NCBI GenBank assembly: GCA_947561395.2
Contig: OX387193.1
Location: 11,036,001 to 11,100,000 of the forward strand
Direction of reading: 5' to 3'
Length of the DNA stretch: 64,000 nt
Source of the DNA: Buxus sempervirens
Taxonomy: Eukaryota > Streptophyta > Magnoliopsida > Buxales > Buxaceae
Shown here: piece by piece, positions 1 to 11,281 of the stretch
Numbering within the stretch: the stretch's first letter is position 1
Layout of the letters: each line of letters starts with the position of its first letter
Translations under genes and position numbers: made by a program
The notes under the pieces: generated by a model
Databases searched by the model: none
Told to the model about the DNA's origin: nothing
Seen by the model: only the letters and a program-made list of their open reading frames with translations

Positions 1-1019
1 TAGGGTCTTCTCTCAATAATGAAAAACAACTTCATGAAACCCTAGAATTTATTTTCAGGCTTCTGGATTCAGATCTATCATATTGATCATGATAAATCCA
101 AGATCCTAGCCTAAAATCGCAAAAATCACGAAAACAGTGCTGTAGGTGCAAAAGTGGCAAAAATCCAAATTTTGGCAAAAATAGGGGATCTCATGCTATA
201 AACATCATAGATTCATGTTATTCATTCAGATATATCATAAAAAGCATTAAAACATGATCAGGATATTTAAAACAGCCATATCTCACAAATTAGAGCATAT
301 GTGGGTCTACCCTACGGATCCACCTGTTCCCCTTTCCCCTAGTTCTCTCTTCACGTTTTACGGCTAGAGAGACCCTTGAGGTACTTGGAGACAAGTTTAG
401 GGATACAAAATAAATATGGCCTTATTCTACAGCAATAGAGATGATCCTATTACTTCTAGAATTGAAGACAGAAAATAAAAAGGGATATGGGACTTACCTG
501 GATTGAGCAGGGAGAGCAGCAGGGATTCCTTCTCTTCTCTTGGAGCTTTTGATTCTTCAAAATTTCGTGGCCTTTAGCTAGAGGAGAGAGCCTCTATTTA
601 TAGACACACCCAGGGGTATGGTTGGTCCAAGGTTTGGCAAGATAGAGTTTCAGTTTGAGTTAAACACAAAATCATGCCCATCCTTTATCCACAAAGATAT
701 ATGAGATAATTCGAACAGATAAATAAGAGAATTCGCTTATCCAAGAGAGATATTTGGGTGCAGATAAGGCTCAAAAATCGAGAGAAGAATAAAACTCGCA
801 CGAGTCAAGAATGCCCGTAAATGATTTACGGTCCCACGATGTCCGTATATGTATTACGGGCGCTGCGTGCCCGTATTCAAATTTCGGGTGCGCTTAGCCC
901 GTAGATACAATACGGTCCAGGCTTGAATTATTGATTTTCATGCATTTTTAGCCTGTTTCAAATCCCAATTAATGTTTTCAATTATTTTCTCATTTTTAGT
1001 GCAATTTGGGGTGTCTACA
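1..1019 (-). mobile_element. LTR fragment of a plant LTR retrotransposon (fossil)
   Basis: Read on the minus strand, the block starts at 1019 with TGTAGACACCCC, the usual 5' start of LTRs in the Ty3/gypsy Tat/Ogre group. It runs leftward out of the window. A TATAAATA box lies on the minus strand at 602-595, where an LTR promoter would be, followed by a splice-donor-like GTAAGT near 497. The edge at 1019/1020 abuts CACTA transposase coding sequence, so the LTR element inserted into that older CACTA copy. The other end and any internal region are outside the window. The family assignment rests only on the terminal sequence and is moderate. Confidence 0.55.
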
Positions 1020-2270
1020 GATCCATACGAAACAAATGCTGAACGTATAAATCATCGCCCACTAGATGTGGTAGAGGAGCAATGGGCAATTATAGTAGAG
1101 TACTGGAACTCACAAAACGCCCAGGTAATTTGTTAATTAGTTAATATGTCTTCTAAAGCTACTGCATCCTTGTTTATTGACTTTGTATGATTATATGTTG
1201 CAGAACGCGTTAGCAATGAATAAAACTAATCGTGCAAACCAGACCCTTAATCATACAACTGGGACAAAGAGCTTTGCCAAGGTCAGAAACGAACAGGTAT
1301 AACAAATGGCCATTTATGAATGTCTTGATATACTATTATAAATCTAGTCACCTCATCAACTTGATGATCGGTTTTCATAGTGTACAATCTTATTTTATTG
1401 CTTTCTTATCTCTTCTAAGTTGTATAGTAGCTTTTATATTTTCTTGTATGATAAGATGGGATATTTATGTGAATGAGGATTGTATATGAATGCTACGTTT
1501 TGCATTCTTTTTTGTTTTTCAGGTTGAATGGCTTTTTTTAGACCAATTCGGTTTGGACAACCCTCTATTTTTAGGGGAGATGCCGTCGAAATTTTTATTA
1601 TTTTTTCTTTATTTATCTCTACATGTGTTCTTTGTTTTTATATTTCTTCATCTTTTTAATTGGGTCAATTGTATTAATTTCTGCTTGTGGATGTTTAAAT
1701 GATTTATGATGAATTAACACCATATTTTTTCATTAGGGATTGGCGGGCCGTGTAGAGACTTTTATAAGAACGCATACTCGAAAAGATGGCACGCCAATCA
1801 ATGATGAAGCAGCTGACAAGATAATAAGTTATTTCCTCTTATTGTAGGTATAATTGTAGCATACGATTAACTTTATTAGCATCTATTTTGATAACTCAAT
1901 GATTGCATAAATATTTTTTTCAGGATCAAATGCGAACTATCATGGAACAAGGCATGCCAGATTCGACAACTCGAGATGATGTATATACTCAAGTCATGGG
2001 GCATGACACACATGGCAGGGTGCGGTGTTGTGGGTTTAGCCACACGCCCACTAGGCTGTGGGGTGGTAGTGCATCCTTGAGTACGTCATCTCAGTATGTC
2101 GATATGGATGAGTTTAATAGGATGCAAGAACAATTGCAACGTACAGAAGAGTGGCTAGAAGAAGAGATGCGACAACGACAAACAATTGAAGCAACTGTTG
2201 CACAGCATGCCAGAGAATTTGAAGAATTTAGAAACTTAATGATGAGTAACCGTCAAACACAAGTATTATA
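1020..2270 (+). pseudogene. Partial CACTA second gene (plant transposase En/Spm type, Transposase_24-like)
   Basis: Four exon-like blocks can be read. They are 1020-1124 (35 codons, DPYETNAERINHRPLDV start, ending before GTAATT), 1204-1296 (NKTNRANQTLNHTTGTKSF, after CAG and before GTATAA), about 1737-1825 (GLAGRVETFIRTHTRKDG), and 1924 to about 2268. The last block encodes a coiled-coil-like segment rich in Glu, Arg and Gln. The peptides match the plant Ptta/En/Spm transposase family (Transposase_24), a DNA-binding accessory protein of CACTA elements. Its 5' exons are absent. The donor after the third block reads ATAAGT where the sister copy has GTAAGT (minus strand near 21380), so this copy would probably not splice normally. 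I see no start codon for a complete product. Confidence 0.7.
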
Positions 2271-2785
2271 TAAATGCCTTACAAAAATACATATAGCACA
2301 AATTCATATCATCTTTATATTTAAATACCACACTTAATGATCTTTGTTACAATTTATAGTCTCCTGGCGAAACTTTTGCAAATGATAGTCCTCCTCGGGA
2401 TTTTAGCTAGACAGACATGCATTCTTATTATTTGAGGTGAGTAACACAAGATAGCTTAGGTTCTATATATATATATAAAATTTTTTTTGGCTAAATTGAT
2501 TTGTCTACTTATAATTTTACTGACGCATGATTCATTGTTATTTTCATGCAGGGCTATTAAATTGATACGAGTTGCAATATCACTTGTTAATGGAAACCAT
2601 TAATTTACTGTTCTTTAGTTTAATTTATATGACATGAATGTTTGGAGTATTTTAATTTGATTAGAATCTCTTTTAATTCACTTTCTTCTTTGTAATTGTT
2701 TTGCTCTATTTGTTATAAAATTTGCTACGAAATGAGGTATTTTACAGGATTTTCGGTCCACCTAATTATAGTTTTTGTATATGCA

Positions 2786-3228
2786 GGTAAAGGCTTTTAG
2801 CGGCGGTAATTACCGCCGCTTAAAACCTGAGTCGTATTTCACTTATACAAGGTATTAGCGGCGGTACTTACCGCCGCTAAAGGCATATGGAAGCACGTGA
2901 GGATTTTAGCGGCGGTAATTACCGCCGCCAATAGAAGATATTAGCGGCGGTAAATGTTACCGCCGTTAAAAATTCCTTATTAAGCGGCGACAAAACCCAC
3001 TGGTAAAAAGGGTTTTAACGGTGGTAATTACCGTCATTAAATTCCCGCCGGCTATTTCCCCAAAATAGCGGCGGTAATTTTGCTACCGCCGTTGTGGGCA
3101 TCGCCGATTTGTTTAGCAGCTCGGTATTAAGCGGCGGTAGGGTTTACCGCCGTTAAATATTTAACGGTGGTAATTTGACTTTTACCGGCGGGATTCTACC
3201 GCCGGTAAAAGTTGACTTTTTTGTAGTG
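2786..3228. repeat. CACTA 3' subterminal palindromic repeat array
   Basis: About ten degenerate copies of a palindromic unit, GGCGGTAATTACCGCC with flanking TTTTAGC/GCTAAAA, spaced every 30-60 bp up to the CACTA terminus. In En/Spm elements such subterminal arrays are the binding sites of the TNPA-type protein. Here each site is self-complementary, so it can be read from either strand. Confidence 0.85.
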
Positions 3229-4048
3229 ACAATTAAATTCAGCAACAAATTGCTCTCAATTTGAAGTATTATGGTAATTAAAATAAATGGCCATTAATTC
3301 AAATTCAACTCTATTGGAATGAAGACACACGAAGGCACATGTACGTGCACACACGTACGCACACATATATGTATATATTAATTTATTATTTCATTTGTTT
3401 TACGTTAATTCTTTTAATTTGATATTATTTTAGAATATTGACTAAAACATATTTTTTAAAAATATTCTTATTTTATTCAATTAGAATTCTTTTAGGCAAG
3501 TATAAGTACTTTTCAATTAAATTTTCTTAAATAATGGGTATATACAAAATTATTATTATTATCAAGAATTTAGGTTTATATTATTTAATCAAAAATCTTT
3601 TAGATAAATATAATTAATGTTTATATAATTAGTAGGATTTTATTAGAATCACGAAAATAACAAAAAATTTTATTTTGAAATTAAATATTTTATTAGAAAT
3701 TCTCTTAAATAAAGTACAAATAGTTTTTGAATTGAATATTTTAGAATAATGGATAGATATATGAAGTCATTGTTATTGATAATTTAGGTTTTTATTATTT
3801 AATTAGTCTTTTAGATAAGTATAATTAAGGTTTATATAATTTAATAGGATTTTATTAATTAAAATTTATTATTAGATATATAATCAAGGTTTATCTAGAA
3901 CTTTCTTAGATTCACACGGCAATAAAAAAAAGGAAAATGTTACTTTTGAAATGAAATGAAATAAAGATTTTAGAGGAGGGTAATTTAGTTATGCAAAAAT
4001 GATAACAATTTAGATAGTTCGTGCTTTTAATAGTAGTATATATATAGA
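3229..4048 (-). mobile_element. AT-rich spacer with Helitron-like 5' end on the minus strand
   Basis: There is no gene here. The stretch is about 75-80% A+T, with a short ACGTGCACACACGTACGCAC patch near 3340. On the minus strand, TCTATATATATACTACTATTAAAAGCACG begins at 4048 after an A, like plant Helitron 5' ends (TCTATACT..TATTAAAAG). The same end recurs at 16649 and, split by a solo LTR, near 61815. From about 3735 the sequence matches 58760-59090. The Helitron reading is tentative because no 3' hairpin end is seen in this copy. Confidence 0.35.
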
Positions 4049-4532
4049 TTAGATACTTCAAAACTTTATGTTTGATTTTTTCACAAAACTATATCCAAAT
4101 CATCACAATACTTTTCTATTCCATTTAATTAATCCGATTTTTGTTTTTAGAATATTTTTAAGATTTAGGATTTACCCTGTGTTATTGAATCCATATTAAT
4201 ATATAAAAATCTGATTAAAAAGGTTTTATTTTGTTACATATCTACCAAATAACAGACACGTATAATTAAGTATAACCATGATCGAATCATATTGTGGGAT
4301 CTTATAGAATTTCGTATTTATATCACTACGCATCAAACATACAAAATTTTATGTCGTATTGAAGAATGGCAAATTTTAGGTAGAATCAGAATATTCTACA
4401 AACAAACAAAAGAAAAGAGATTCTAAAAGAAAAAAAAAATTCTTTGTTCATACATAAATATTACAAATTTTGTGCCTATCACTTACTCGTAATATCTAAC
4501 AAATTACAAACTATGACTCTGAAACCGCTTGG

Positions 4533-4748
4533 TTGGAGATCGCAATAAAGAGTTTGCTACAGGTATCACAACTGGAATGCGCGGCAGACGATATTTCTAA
4601 GGCGTACGTTCGATCACTGCTTTCCCATCATAGTGGATACTGGATACACAGATGGCTTCAAGTCACCTCACGACAGGATTCCTCTCTTCGTCTTCTTCGT
4701 GAAACGCGGCACGATAAGCTCGATCATCGGCACCGTGGTGAGTTCTGA
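4533..4748 (+). other. Exon-like block upstream of DUF1639 copy A
   Basis: A GC-richer stretch conserved in all four young duplicates (here, 12010-12255, 17137-17352 and about 31730-31960). It could encode VSQLECAADDISKAYVRSLL followed by a frame that differs among copies. In copy B (12010-12255, minus) the frame stays open for 81 codons. A consensus splice donor (GTG/GTGAGT) follows the block at 4736-4743. It could be a captured exon of another host gene or a 5' non-coding exon of the DUF1639 gene. I do not recognise the peptide. The sequence to its left (to about 4535) is an inverted piece of the DUF1639 3' flank, so an inversion breakpoint lies at its edge. Confidence 0.35.
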
Positions 4749-4893
4749 GCGAGGTCAAGACTTCCTTAACAAGTTGTTTCTTTGTTCGAACTCCTCCTTC
4801 GTGTAGAACTCCTTGGCATTTTTTATTCTCTAGCTGTTCCGGAGCTCAGAAATCGATCAGCGATCAGCAGATCTATCCAAACACTTGGGAGAG

Positions 4894-5531
4894 ATGGTGC
4901 TTCAAGCTAAAGCAACCTACGAAGAGGCTGAAGCGCTAAACCGATGCATGTACGTGATCGAGAAACCAGAGAATGACGACAGTAGGGTGGACGGAGATCA
5001 AGAAGTTAAGAGGAAGCTCGTGATCCGATTTCGTAAGGTGACTAAAGAAGAGTCTCCGACGAACAATAAATCGACTTCCAAAGTTGATGCAAACGGAGGA
5101 GATGGAGAGAAAAACGGTGGCAGCTGCAACGGTGATGATCAAGTGAAGAAACCGTGGAATCTGAGACCGAAGCAACCTGTTCCTGTTTCTAAAAGGATTC
5201 CGATTAAGTTTGCCGAATGTTCAAAGATGGAAGAATCTCAACAGAAGAAGAAGTTCAAGAAACCGACGTTCTCAGTTTCGCTAACAAGGGAAGAGATTGA
5301 AGCGGATATTCTTCTCATGACTGGATCCAAACCAACTAGAAAGCCAACGAAGAGACCTAAGAATATCCAGAAAGAACTTGATGTAAGTGGCTCATGCTCT
5401 CATTCTCTTTTGGCTTCTTTTTTTTTTTGGATTGCATTGTTTTGAATCGAATGTAACAATATTTTATTTTGCAGAATCTATTTCCAGGATTGGGGTTGAA
5501 AGATATTACGAGTGATAAATACAAACCATGA
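4894..5531 (+). CDS. DUF1639 family protein, copy A (two exons)
   Basis: Exons are 4894-5382 (163 codons) and 5475-5531 (18 codons plus TGA), joined across a 92-bp intron with GTAAGT donor and TTTTGCAG acceptor, phase 0. The 181-residue product is basic and hydrophilic, with no signal peptide or membrane segment. It shows the DUF1639 layout: WNLRP at residues 88-92, FSVSLTREEIEADILLMTGS at 126-145, a basic KPTRKPTKRPKN stretch, then NLFPGLGL across the splice site. Most family members have Trp in that last motif (LFPGLWL); here it is Gly. The family is plant-specific and of unknown biochemical role, often predicted nuclear. The ATG at 4894 is used because no upstream in-frame ATG exists. It lies inside a repeated unit, so it may be a transposon-borne or duplicated gene rather than a stable host locus. 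Confidence 0.75.
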
Positions 5532-5939
5532 TCTTCAACCAAGCGTCTTCAGAGTCAAACTTTGTAATTTGTCAGATATTACAAGTGAGTAATAGCACAA
5601 AATTGGTAATATTTATGTATGAACATAGAAATGGGGGGGTTTTTTTTTTTGGTTTGTAGAATCTTGTTATTCTACATAAAATTTGTGATTCTTCAATAGG
5701 ACATAAAACTAGTAGGAGGATTAGTGAGATTCAAGCATTCATAAGAACAGGAGAAAAAAGGGTCATGGAGATGTGTAAGAAACAAATTAAATGTAGTGGC
5801 TGAGTGAATTTGCTTTACTCATTCTTTCCCCTGTTAGCCGGTACATTTTTTGTGGGTTTTGTTTTCAGATATTTATTTTCTGTGTGTTTCCATCTCTTAT
5901 AAACATTTTGAAGCTTTAATTGGGCAAACAGTCTTTATT
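5532..5939. repeat. 3' flank of DUF1639 copy A, inverted partner of the sequence left of the gene
   Basis: It holds the 3' UTR and downstream flank. The part to about 5720 is an inverted relative of about 4340-4530, so copy A is bracketed by inverted copies of the same 3' flank. The same sequence follows copies B, C and D. No further gene is visible. Confidence 0.6.
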
Positions 5940-7727
5940 GGGAAAATTATGGAAGCTGGTCATTTTTCAAATTTGTAAAAACATACCACTAAGATCCAAA
6001 TTTGTAAAAGCATACCACTTAATTTTCAAGATTAATTGCTCTGCAGGGTCAGTGTCTGTTGGGCTTTTCAAATGGCAAAATTACCCTTGTTTAAAAGAGG
6101 GAGAAGGAGAGGGAAACACGTGATTTACCTCTCCTTCTTCCCTAATTCCCATCTCCCATTTTCGCCCAACTCAACGAACCAGTGGGAACGAGAAGGAGGT
6201 CGGACGGACGCCACTGCCGTTTGTTTCCATCTCTCTCGCCCCCTCTCTCATTACACCCTCGGAACGAGAAGTAGGCTCCATTCGTTTATATTTGTTGCTG
6301 TTTTGGTGGATCAGGAGGCAGCAGCACTGGCGGCAACGGAGGTTGCATTTGTGCTACAGCCAGGACAACGTAGAGGTCTTCAATTCACAATTGTGCCTGG
6401 ACCTGCAGTTACTTCCCCTTAGGATGCGCTTCATTAGTATGGCACACACTGGTAACATATCAGCTTCACCAGAAGAGGGGATTATGAACAAATTTAAGAA
6501 CTCTAAGAAAATAAAAAGTGGAAAATTTGTATGTAGGAGTGTTATTAAACGGTTGTAGCTGGGTTATAAGCCAAGAAGCTGTGTGTATTTTCATTTGTTC
6601 TTGTTGTTATGTTTTCCTTTATATTTTTCTGTTTCCTTGTTAATGTATGTGCATAATCATGGCAGCAAGAGCCGAGCTGCTTGGTGAAACGGTTTTATTA
6701 CCGATGTTGTTTTTTGTTTTAGCCGAAAGGAATTGAAAGAAAAAAAAAGAATGTTGTTTCATCACATTCTCTCTCTCTCTCATGCAAGTCAAATTAACCA
6801 TATATTCCAACTCCAGCTATTTAAATTTTGATGCAGTCTTATTAGAAAGCTTGAGCTCATGTTTGTTGATACTGAACGCTTTTTCATATAGCAGGTTTTG
6901 TTGGTTTGGATTAGAAGAAATGGAGAGAAATGTCCATTAGATGTACATAGTCTTTGCTCAGACGCATAACGGTTTATGAATACTGGACTGCAAGTTGAGT
7001 AAGTGGGTGTTTTTATAGAATGAAAGGCGAGGATCTGATCTGAGCTGGAGCATCTACTGAAATTTTAAGATAAGCAGTGTGTTCGAGGTTAAAGGAAATT
7101 CTGGGTAAACCTAGAAGTAAAAAAGTCGATTCTTGGTATCACAATGTGTTGATTACGGTTTCTTTTCTTCTTAATTACTTAAACATCATGCTTATGATTA
7201 CCAACAAAGAATCCAAGCACATATTCGCACAAAGCCAAGCAAGAAAGAGGAAAGTAATGTTCCTCTTGCCTTTGTAATGTTATTACAGGACATTCTGTTT
7301 GTAGGTTGCACTGTAATCTTAAAAATTATGATTTTACACTGTTGGGCTTTTGCAAATGACAAATTTTATATTGGACGGCGGCAATGCCTCGTGGACCTAC
7401 TTCTCGTTCCGACGGTGTAATGAGAGAGGAAGAGAGATATGGAACAAACGGCAATGGCGTCCGTCCAAACCCCTTGTCGTTCCCACTGGTTCGTTGAGTT
7501 GGGCGAAAATGGGAGATGGGATTTTGCGGAAGAACTTCAAGGAAATCACGCGTTTCCGTCTCCTTCCCTTCTTTTAAACAAGGGCAATTTTGCCATTTGA
7601 AAAGCCCAACAAACATTGACCCTGCAAAGCAATTAATCTTGAAAAGTGACATGTTTTTGCAAATTCGAATCTTAGTGGCATATTTTTATAAATATTCTTG
7701 AAAAGTAACCCTTGCCATAGTTTTCCC
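5940..7727. mobile_element. Non-autonomous MULE (Pack-MULE-like) with long inverted ends
   Basis: The left arm (5940 to about 6290) and right arm (about 7345-7727) are inverted copies of each other over about 350-380 bp. They start GGGAAAATTAT and share the GGACGGACGCCACTGCCGTT segment. The core of about 1.05 kb carries no transposase. It includes a short frame (VDQEAAALAATEVAFVLQPG, near 6305-6420) and other unique-looking sequence that could be captured host DNA. I do not recognise it. Long inverted ends around a non-transposase core fit Mutator-like Pack-MULEs. A clean 9-bp target duplication is not evident. Confidence 0.65.
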
Positions 7728-9262
7728 TTTTTTAATTGGGTTATGGGCAGGTTAGTTTTCCCTTTTTTAATTGGGTTATGGGCAGGTTCGGGTTTAGCCC
7801 AACCTGCCCCAAACCCGATCTTAATATAGTAAAATAACATTTTAATATGTTTGAGATATTATTTATATATTTATTGATTATATATGAAAAAAAAAATATA
7901 TATATATATAGATATTGATAGTTTAATTAATTTATTCTATTTAAAGAACTTATTTTTTTCATTTTATACTTGTACCGACTGACCAAACTCCATTACCAAC
8001 TTGTTAGGGGCGAGGTTCAGTTCGTACCGGCTGGTTCAAAGAGAGATTGAATGACCCCTATCCAGGATCATTTGATTAAATGGATGACATTGGATTAGTC
8101 GGTACCGAGACCATTCCAATCCGAAACGGTACCATTCAGTCCAAATTCATAGGGCTATAAACAAGTTGGATTTGAACCGGACACCAAGATCCAAATTCGG
8201 CTAAGTTGTAGGATATCTGAATCTAATTAAATATTCGACGGATTCTTCATATTTCTTATTGAATCTGAACATGGTTATAAAATCCATATTTGAATCTGAT
8301 TAAATATTCAAATCTAGTTAAAAATCCCATTAAATTAGCCTTTTTTTTAAACCTACTACTTTCACATATAATATGTTAGCCTATTTACTTAAACACCCTT
8401 ATAAAATTCTAGAAATTTCAATTGTACCTTACTTTTAATTGGATTCGGATCTTTATCAGACGGATATAGTAAGATTCGAATACGATTATTAAATGGATCT
8501 AATCTTAATTTGGATCCGTATTTGATCCACCGGAAATTTATTTGGATAACAATCCGATTAAATCAGATAAATTTAATCGGAATCAGACAGTAATCGGATC
8601 AGGATCTAACCCATTGACAGCCCTAGTCCAAAACAGTACCGATCCATAGCCCGTCCAGTCTGAAAAATTAAGAAAAATTTTAAAAATAGCAATAAAATCC
8701 AAAAAATAGGTAAATTTAATTTATATTTGTTAAAAATTATAAATGATAGATATAAATATATTAAAGTTGATATTATATGTTATAATATCAAATTATATCT
8801 TTATATTATAACATTATAACATATCATTATTTTTCAAATTATATTATATGTTATATTTGTCATAGCACATAATTTTATATATGTTAAATTATATTTAAAA
8901 CAACTTATAGTGTTAAATGGTATCATATTTTATAACATATAATGTGATATACTATAATGTCAAATTATAAAAAATAACATATTATTTATTATAACTACTT
9001 GTTATACTTATAACATATCAAATTATAATCTACAATTTGGCATTTTAACATAGATTTTCAACTTTATTATATCTTATATCAATCACCTATAATTTAAAAT
9101 AATTATAAATTAATTTTCCTTTTTTCCATTTTTTAAGTTTTTCGATCCCTGATCCTAGTCTAGAAAACTATGACGGGGTTTGCTATTGGCAAAACCCTTA
9201 TAGGGTTGAGTTTGAGTTCACGAAAAAACCTGCCTCGAACCAGCCCCGTTGCCATCCCTATT
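7728..9262. repeat. hAT-like AT-rich non-autonomous element, copy R1a
   Basis: There is no gene. The block opens near 7740 with GGGTTATGGGCAGGTTCGGG and closes at 9243-9262 with GCCCCGTTGCCATCCCTATT, the complement of AGGGATGGCAACGGGGC. Terminal GGCAACGGG motifs of this kind are typical of plant hAT-type non-autonomous elements. The interior (about 8650-9110) is dominated by ATAACATAT/ATATGTTATAA inverted words. A 35-bp segment at 7720-7754 is tandemly repeated. Related copies lie at 12540-14070, 27535-29005 and 32200-33750. Confidence 0.55.
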
Positions 9263-9423
9263 TAGGAGATGATACTTCCCTGCATGCAAAAAGCAAAATG
9301 ACATTGTTTGCTACTTAAGGGTGCATTGGCCTTTTTGTTGAAGTGTGATGCGATTAGTTTCTTTTATTTCATTTTTGCATTGGAGCTTGGGTTTGTATTT
9401 TTATGGACGTGTGATTGTGAGTA

Positions 9424-10200
9424 GGGATGGCAACGGGGCAGGTTATGGTGAACCTAAACCATCCTATAAGGGTTTAGCCAATACAAACCTAACCCACCCA
9501 TATCAGATTGGCAATGGGTGGGCTAGGGTTAACTTGCTTGGGGTATAAAATGCCAAAAAAAAAAAAGGGAAAATTCTGAAAAATGGTCACTTTTTATAAA
9601 TATTTATAAAAACAGTCCACTAAGAAGCTGAATTAGAGAAAAGGGTCACTTTTAAAAAATAATTGACCTCATGGATCAATTTTCAAAATTAGTTAAAAAA
9701 TAGTGTCATTTTGTTATAGATAAAACACGCTTGTGTCCACATATGATGCGCTCGTTTCTCACGTAGAATGCGTTTGTATCCCATGTAAGATGCGCTTGTG
9801 TTCCATGTAAGAAGCTTGTGTCCTATGTACAATGCGCTTGTGTCCAAATAAAGTGATCCTCAAATTTATTTATTTTTTTTTGAAAAATGATCTTTTAATT
9901 TAATTTCAGTGGACTTTTTTCTAAATATCAATGAAAAGTGGCCCTTTTATGCAATTATTCATAATTTTCTCCTTTAAAAAAGCTATATAAATTAATTAAA
10001 TATTTATTTTACTTATGATATATATGAAAATAAAATTTTAAACATATCGAAATGATATTTTAATAAAATCATGTTCTGGATGGGTTGGGCCAAACCCAAA
10101 CCTGCTCCTAACCTGATTTTAATAATACGTACCAAATCCTAATAGTTAGAAGTGGGATGGGTTATGCATTAAAACTGCCATATTACCATCCTTAGTTACC
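9424..10200. mobile_element. hAT-like non-autonomous element, copy R1b, with nested MITE
   Basis: It begins TAGGGATGGCAACGGGGCAGG at 9424 and ends near 10195 with the degenerate complement CTGCCATATTACCATCCTTA. About 160 bp of shared spacer separates it from R1a, whose end is inverted relative to this start. The copy at 14235-14860 lacks the inner MITE at 9556-9974, so the MITE inserted after the copies separated. Open frames here are short and not conserved. Confidence 0.5.
9556..9974. mobile_element. MULE-type MITE nested in R1b
   Basis: About 420 bp, starting GGGAAAATTCTGAAAAATGG and ending with the complement of GGAGAAAATTATG. Sub-ends are related to ..GTCACTTTT and AAAAGTGGCC. Its termini resemble the GGGAAAATTAT ends at 5940 and 34295. 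About 9729-9845 is a degenerate minisatellite of ATGCGCTTGTGTCCCATGTA units of about 23 bp. The sister copy in unit 2 (about 29295-29655) is shortened by about 60 bp near its left end. The insertion is absent from the 14360 and 34045 relatives. Confidence 0.5.
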
Positions 10201-10840
10201 AGCGTGGGGCTCTTCTCAATATACTTCCTCTTTATTTTATTTTTCTTATAACGGACTCTTCCTATAATCTTTTTTTATAACGGACTCTTCTCACACCAAA
10301 AGTTTTCAAAAAGAGGGAGAGAATTTGGGAATCCCATCCAAAGGATTTACGGTAGGTAAAAAAAAACTTTGCTTATCCATTTTACATATATATACTAATT
10401 TCAATATTCTCCTCTAAAATTTTAATCCATTTAATTTTTATTTTAAAATAAATTTACAATAAGGTGAGATTGATCGCAGGCCTTAGAGGATAAGTTGTTT
10501 GAGAGGCTAAATGCAACTCTAGACCTCAATCTGAACGAGCTTGATCGCTATTGGTATTATGGAAAACAATGTTTCATAAATTCTTGCCTTTAAATTTGTG
10601 AATTTACGTTATAAACTATGGACGCTTTGCTTTTCATTAAACAATATACTAGCAGGGTGCACATGCAATACTACACGTCAAGGGAGGGAACAGTTGCATA
10701 ACTGAGTCTGACTATTGAGTCTTAGAAAAGTTTAAGGCATTTTTTTTATCATTATATCCTTTTATTAATGTATCTTCACGATGGTATTATGGGCTGTTAT
10801 GAAAAGCCTTGCATTTTGGTTGGCGCAAATTCCAACGGGG
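10201..10840. repeat. Conserved tail of the R block
   Basis: About 640 bp that recurs at 14860-15480, 29880-30530 and 58286-58745. It contains a short coding-like stretch (about 10480-10565, ERLNATLDLNLNELDRYWYY), with splice-acceptor-like sequence before it in some copies. The same peptide is readable in every copy. This could be a captured exon fragment. It is too short to assign. Confidence 0.4.
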
Positions 10841-11281
10841 TAATAAATATCTGAAAATTTGTACATATGAAAAATAAAGAACTGTTTGCCCAATTAAAGC
10901 TTCAAAATGTGTATATGAGATGGAAAGACACAAGTAATAAATATCTGAAAACAAAACCCACAAAGAATGTAGCTGATAACAGGGGAAAGAATGAGTAAAG
11001 CAAATTCACTCAGCCACTACATTTAATTTGTTTCTTACACATCTCCATGCCCCTTTTTTCTCCTGTTCTTATGAATGCTTGAATCTCACTAATCCTCCTA
11101 CTAGTTTTATGTCCTATTGAAGAATCACAAATTTTATGTAGAATAACAAGATTCTACAATCCAAAAAAAAAAGCCCCCCCATTTCTATGTTCATACATAA
11201 ATATCACCAATTTTGTGCTATTACTCACTTGTAATATCTGACAAATTACAAAGTTTGACTCTGAAGACGCTTGGTTGAAGA

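Larger units (their letters stand above)
1020..3228 (+). mobile_element. 5'-truncated CACTA (En/Spm) element, 3' end intact
   Basis: This is the 3' part of a CACTA element. It ends at 3228 with TTTTTTGTAGTG, the complement of the CACTACAAAAAA terminus at 19947. It has the same subterminal GGCGGTAATTACCGCC repeats and the same 3' gene exons as the 19947-27141 element, in opposite orientation. Its 5' part, including any tnp2 gene, is missing because an LTR element lies at 1019. It keeps two exons (1020-1124 and 1204-1296) that the larger copy has lost, so the two copies complement each other as evidence for the gene structure of the family. Confidence 0.85.

Noticed and set aside
9345-9548. 67-codon frame beginning MMRLVSFISFLHW (also at 14159 and 29084)
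   Set aside because: It lies across a hAT-like terminus and its spacer, changes end in each copy, and has no family match.
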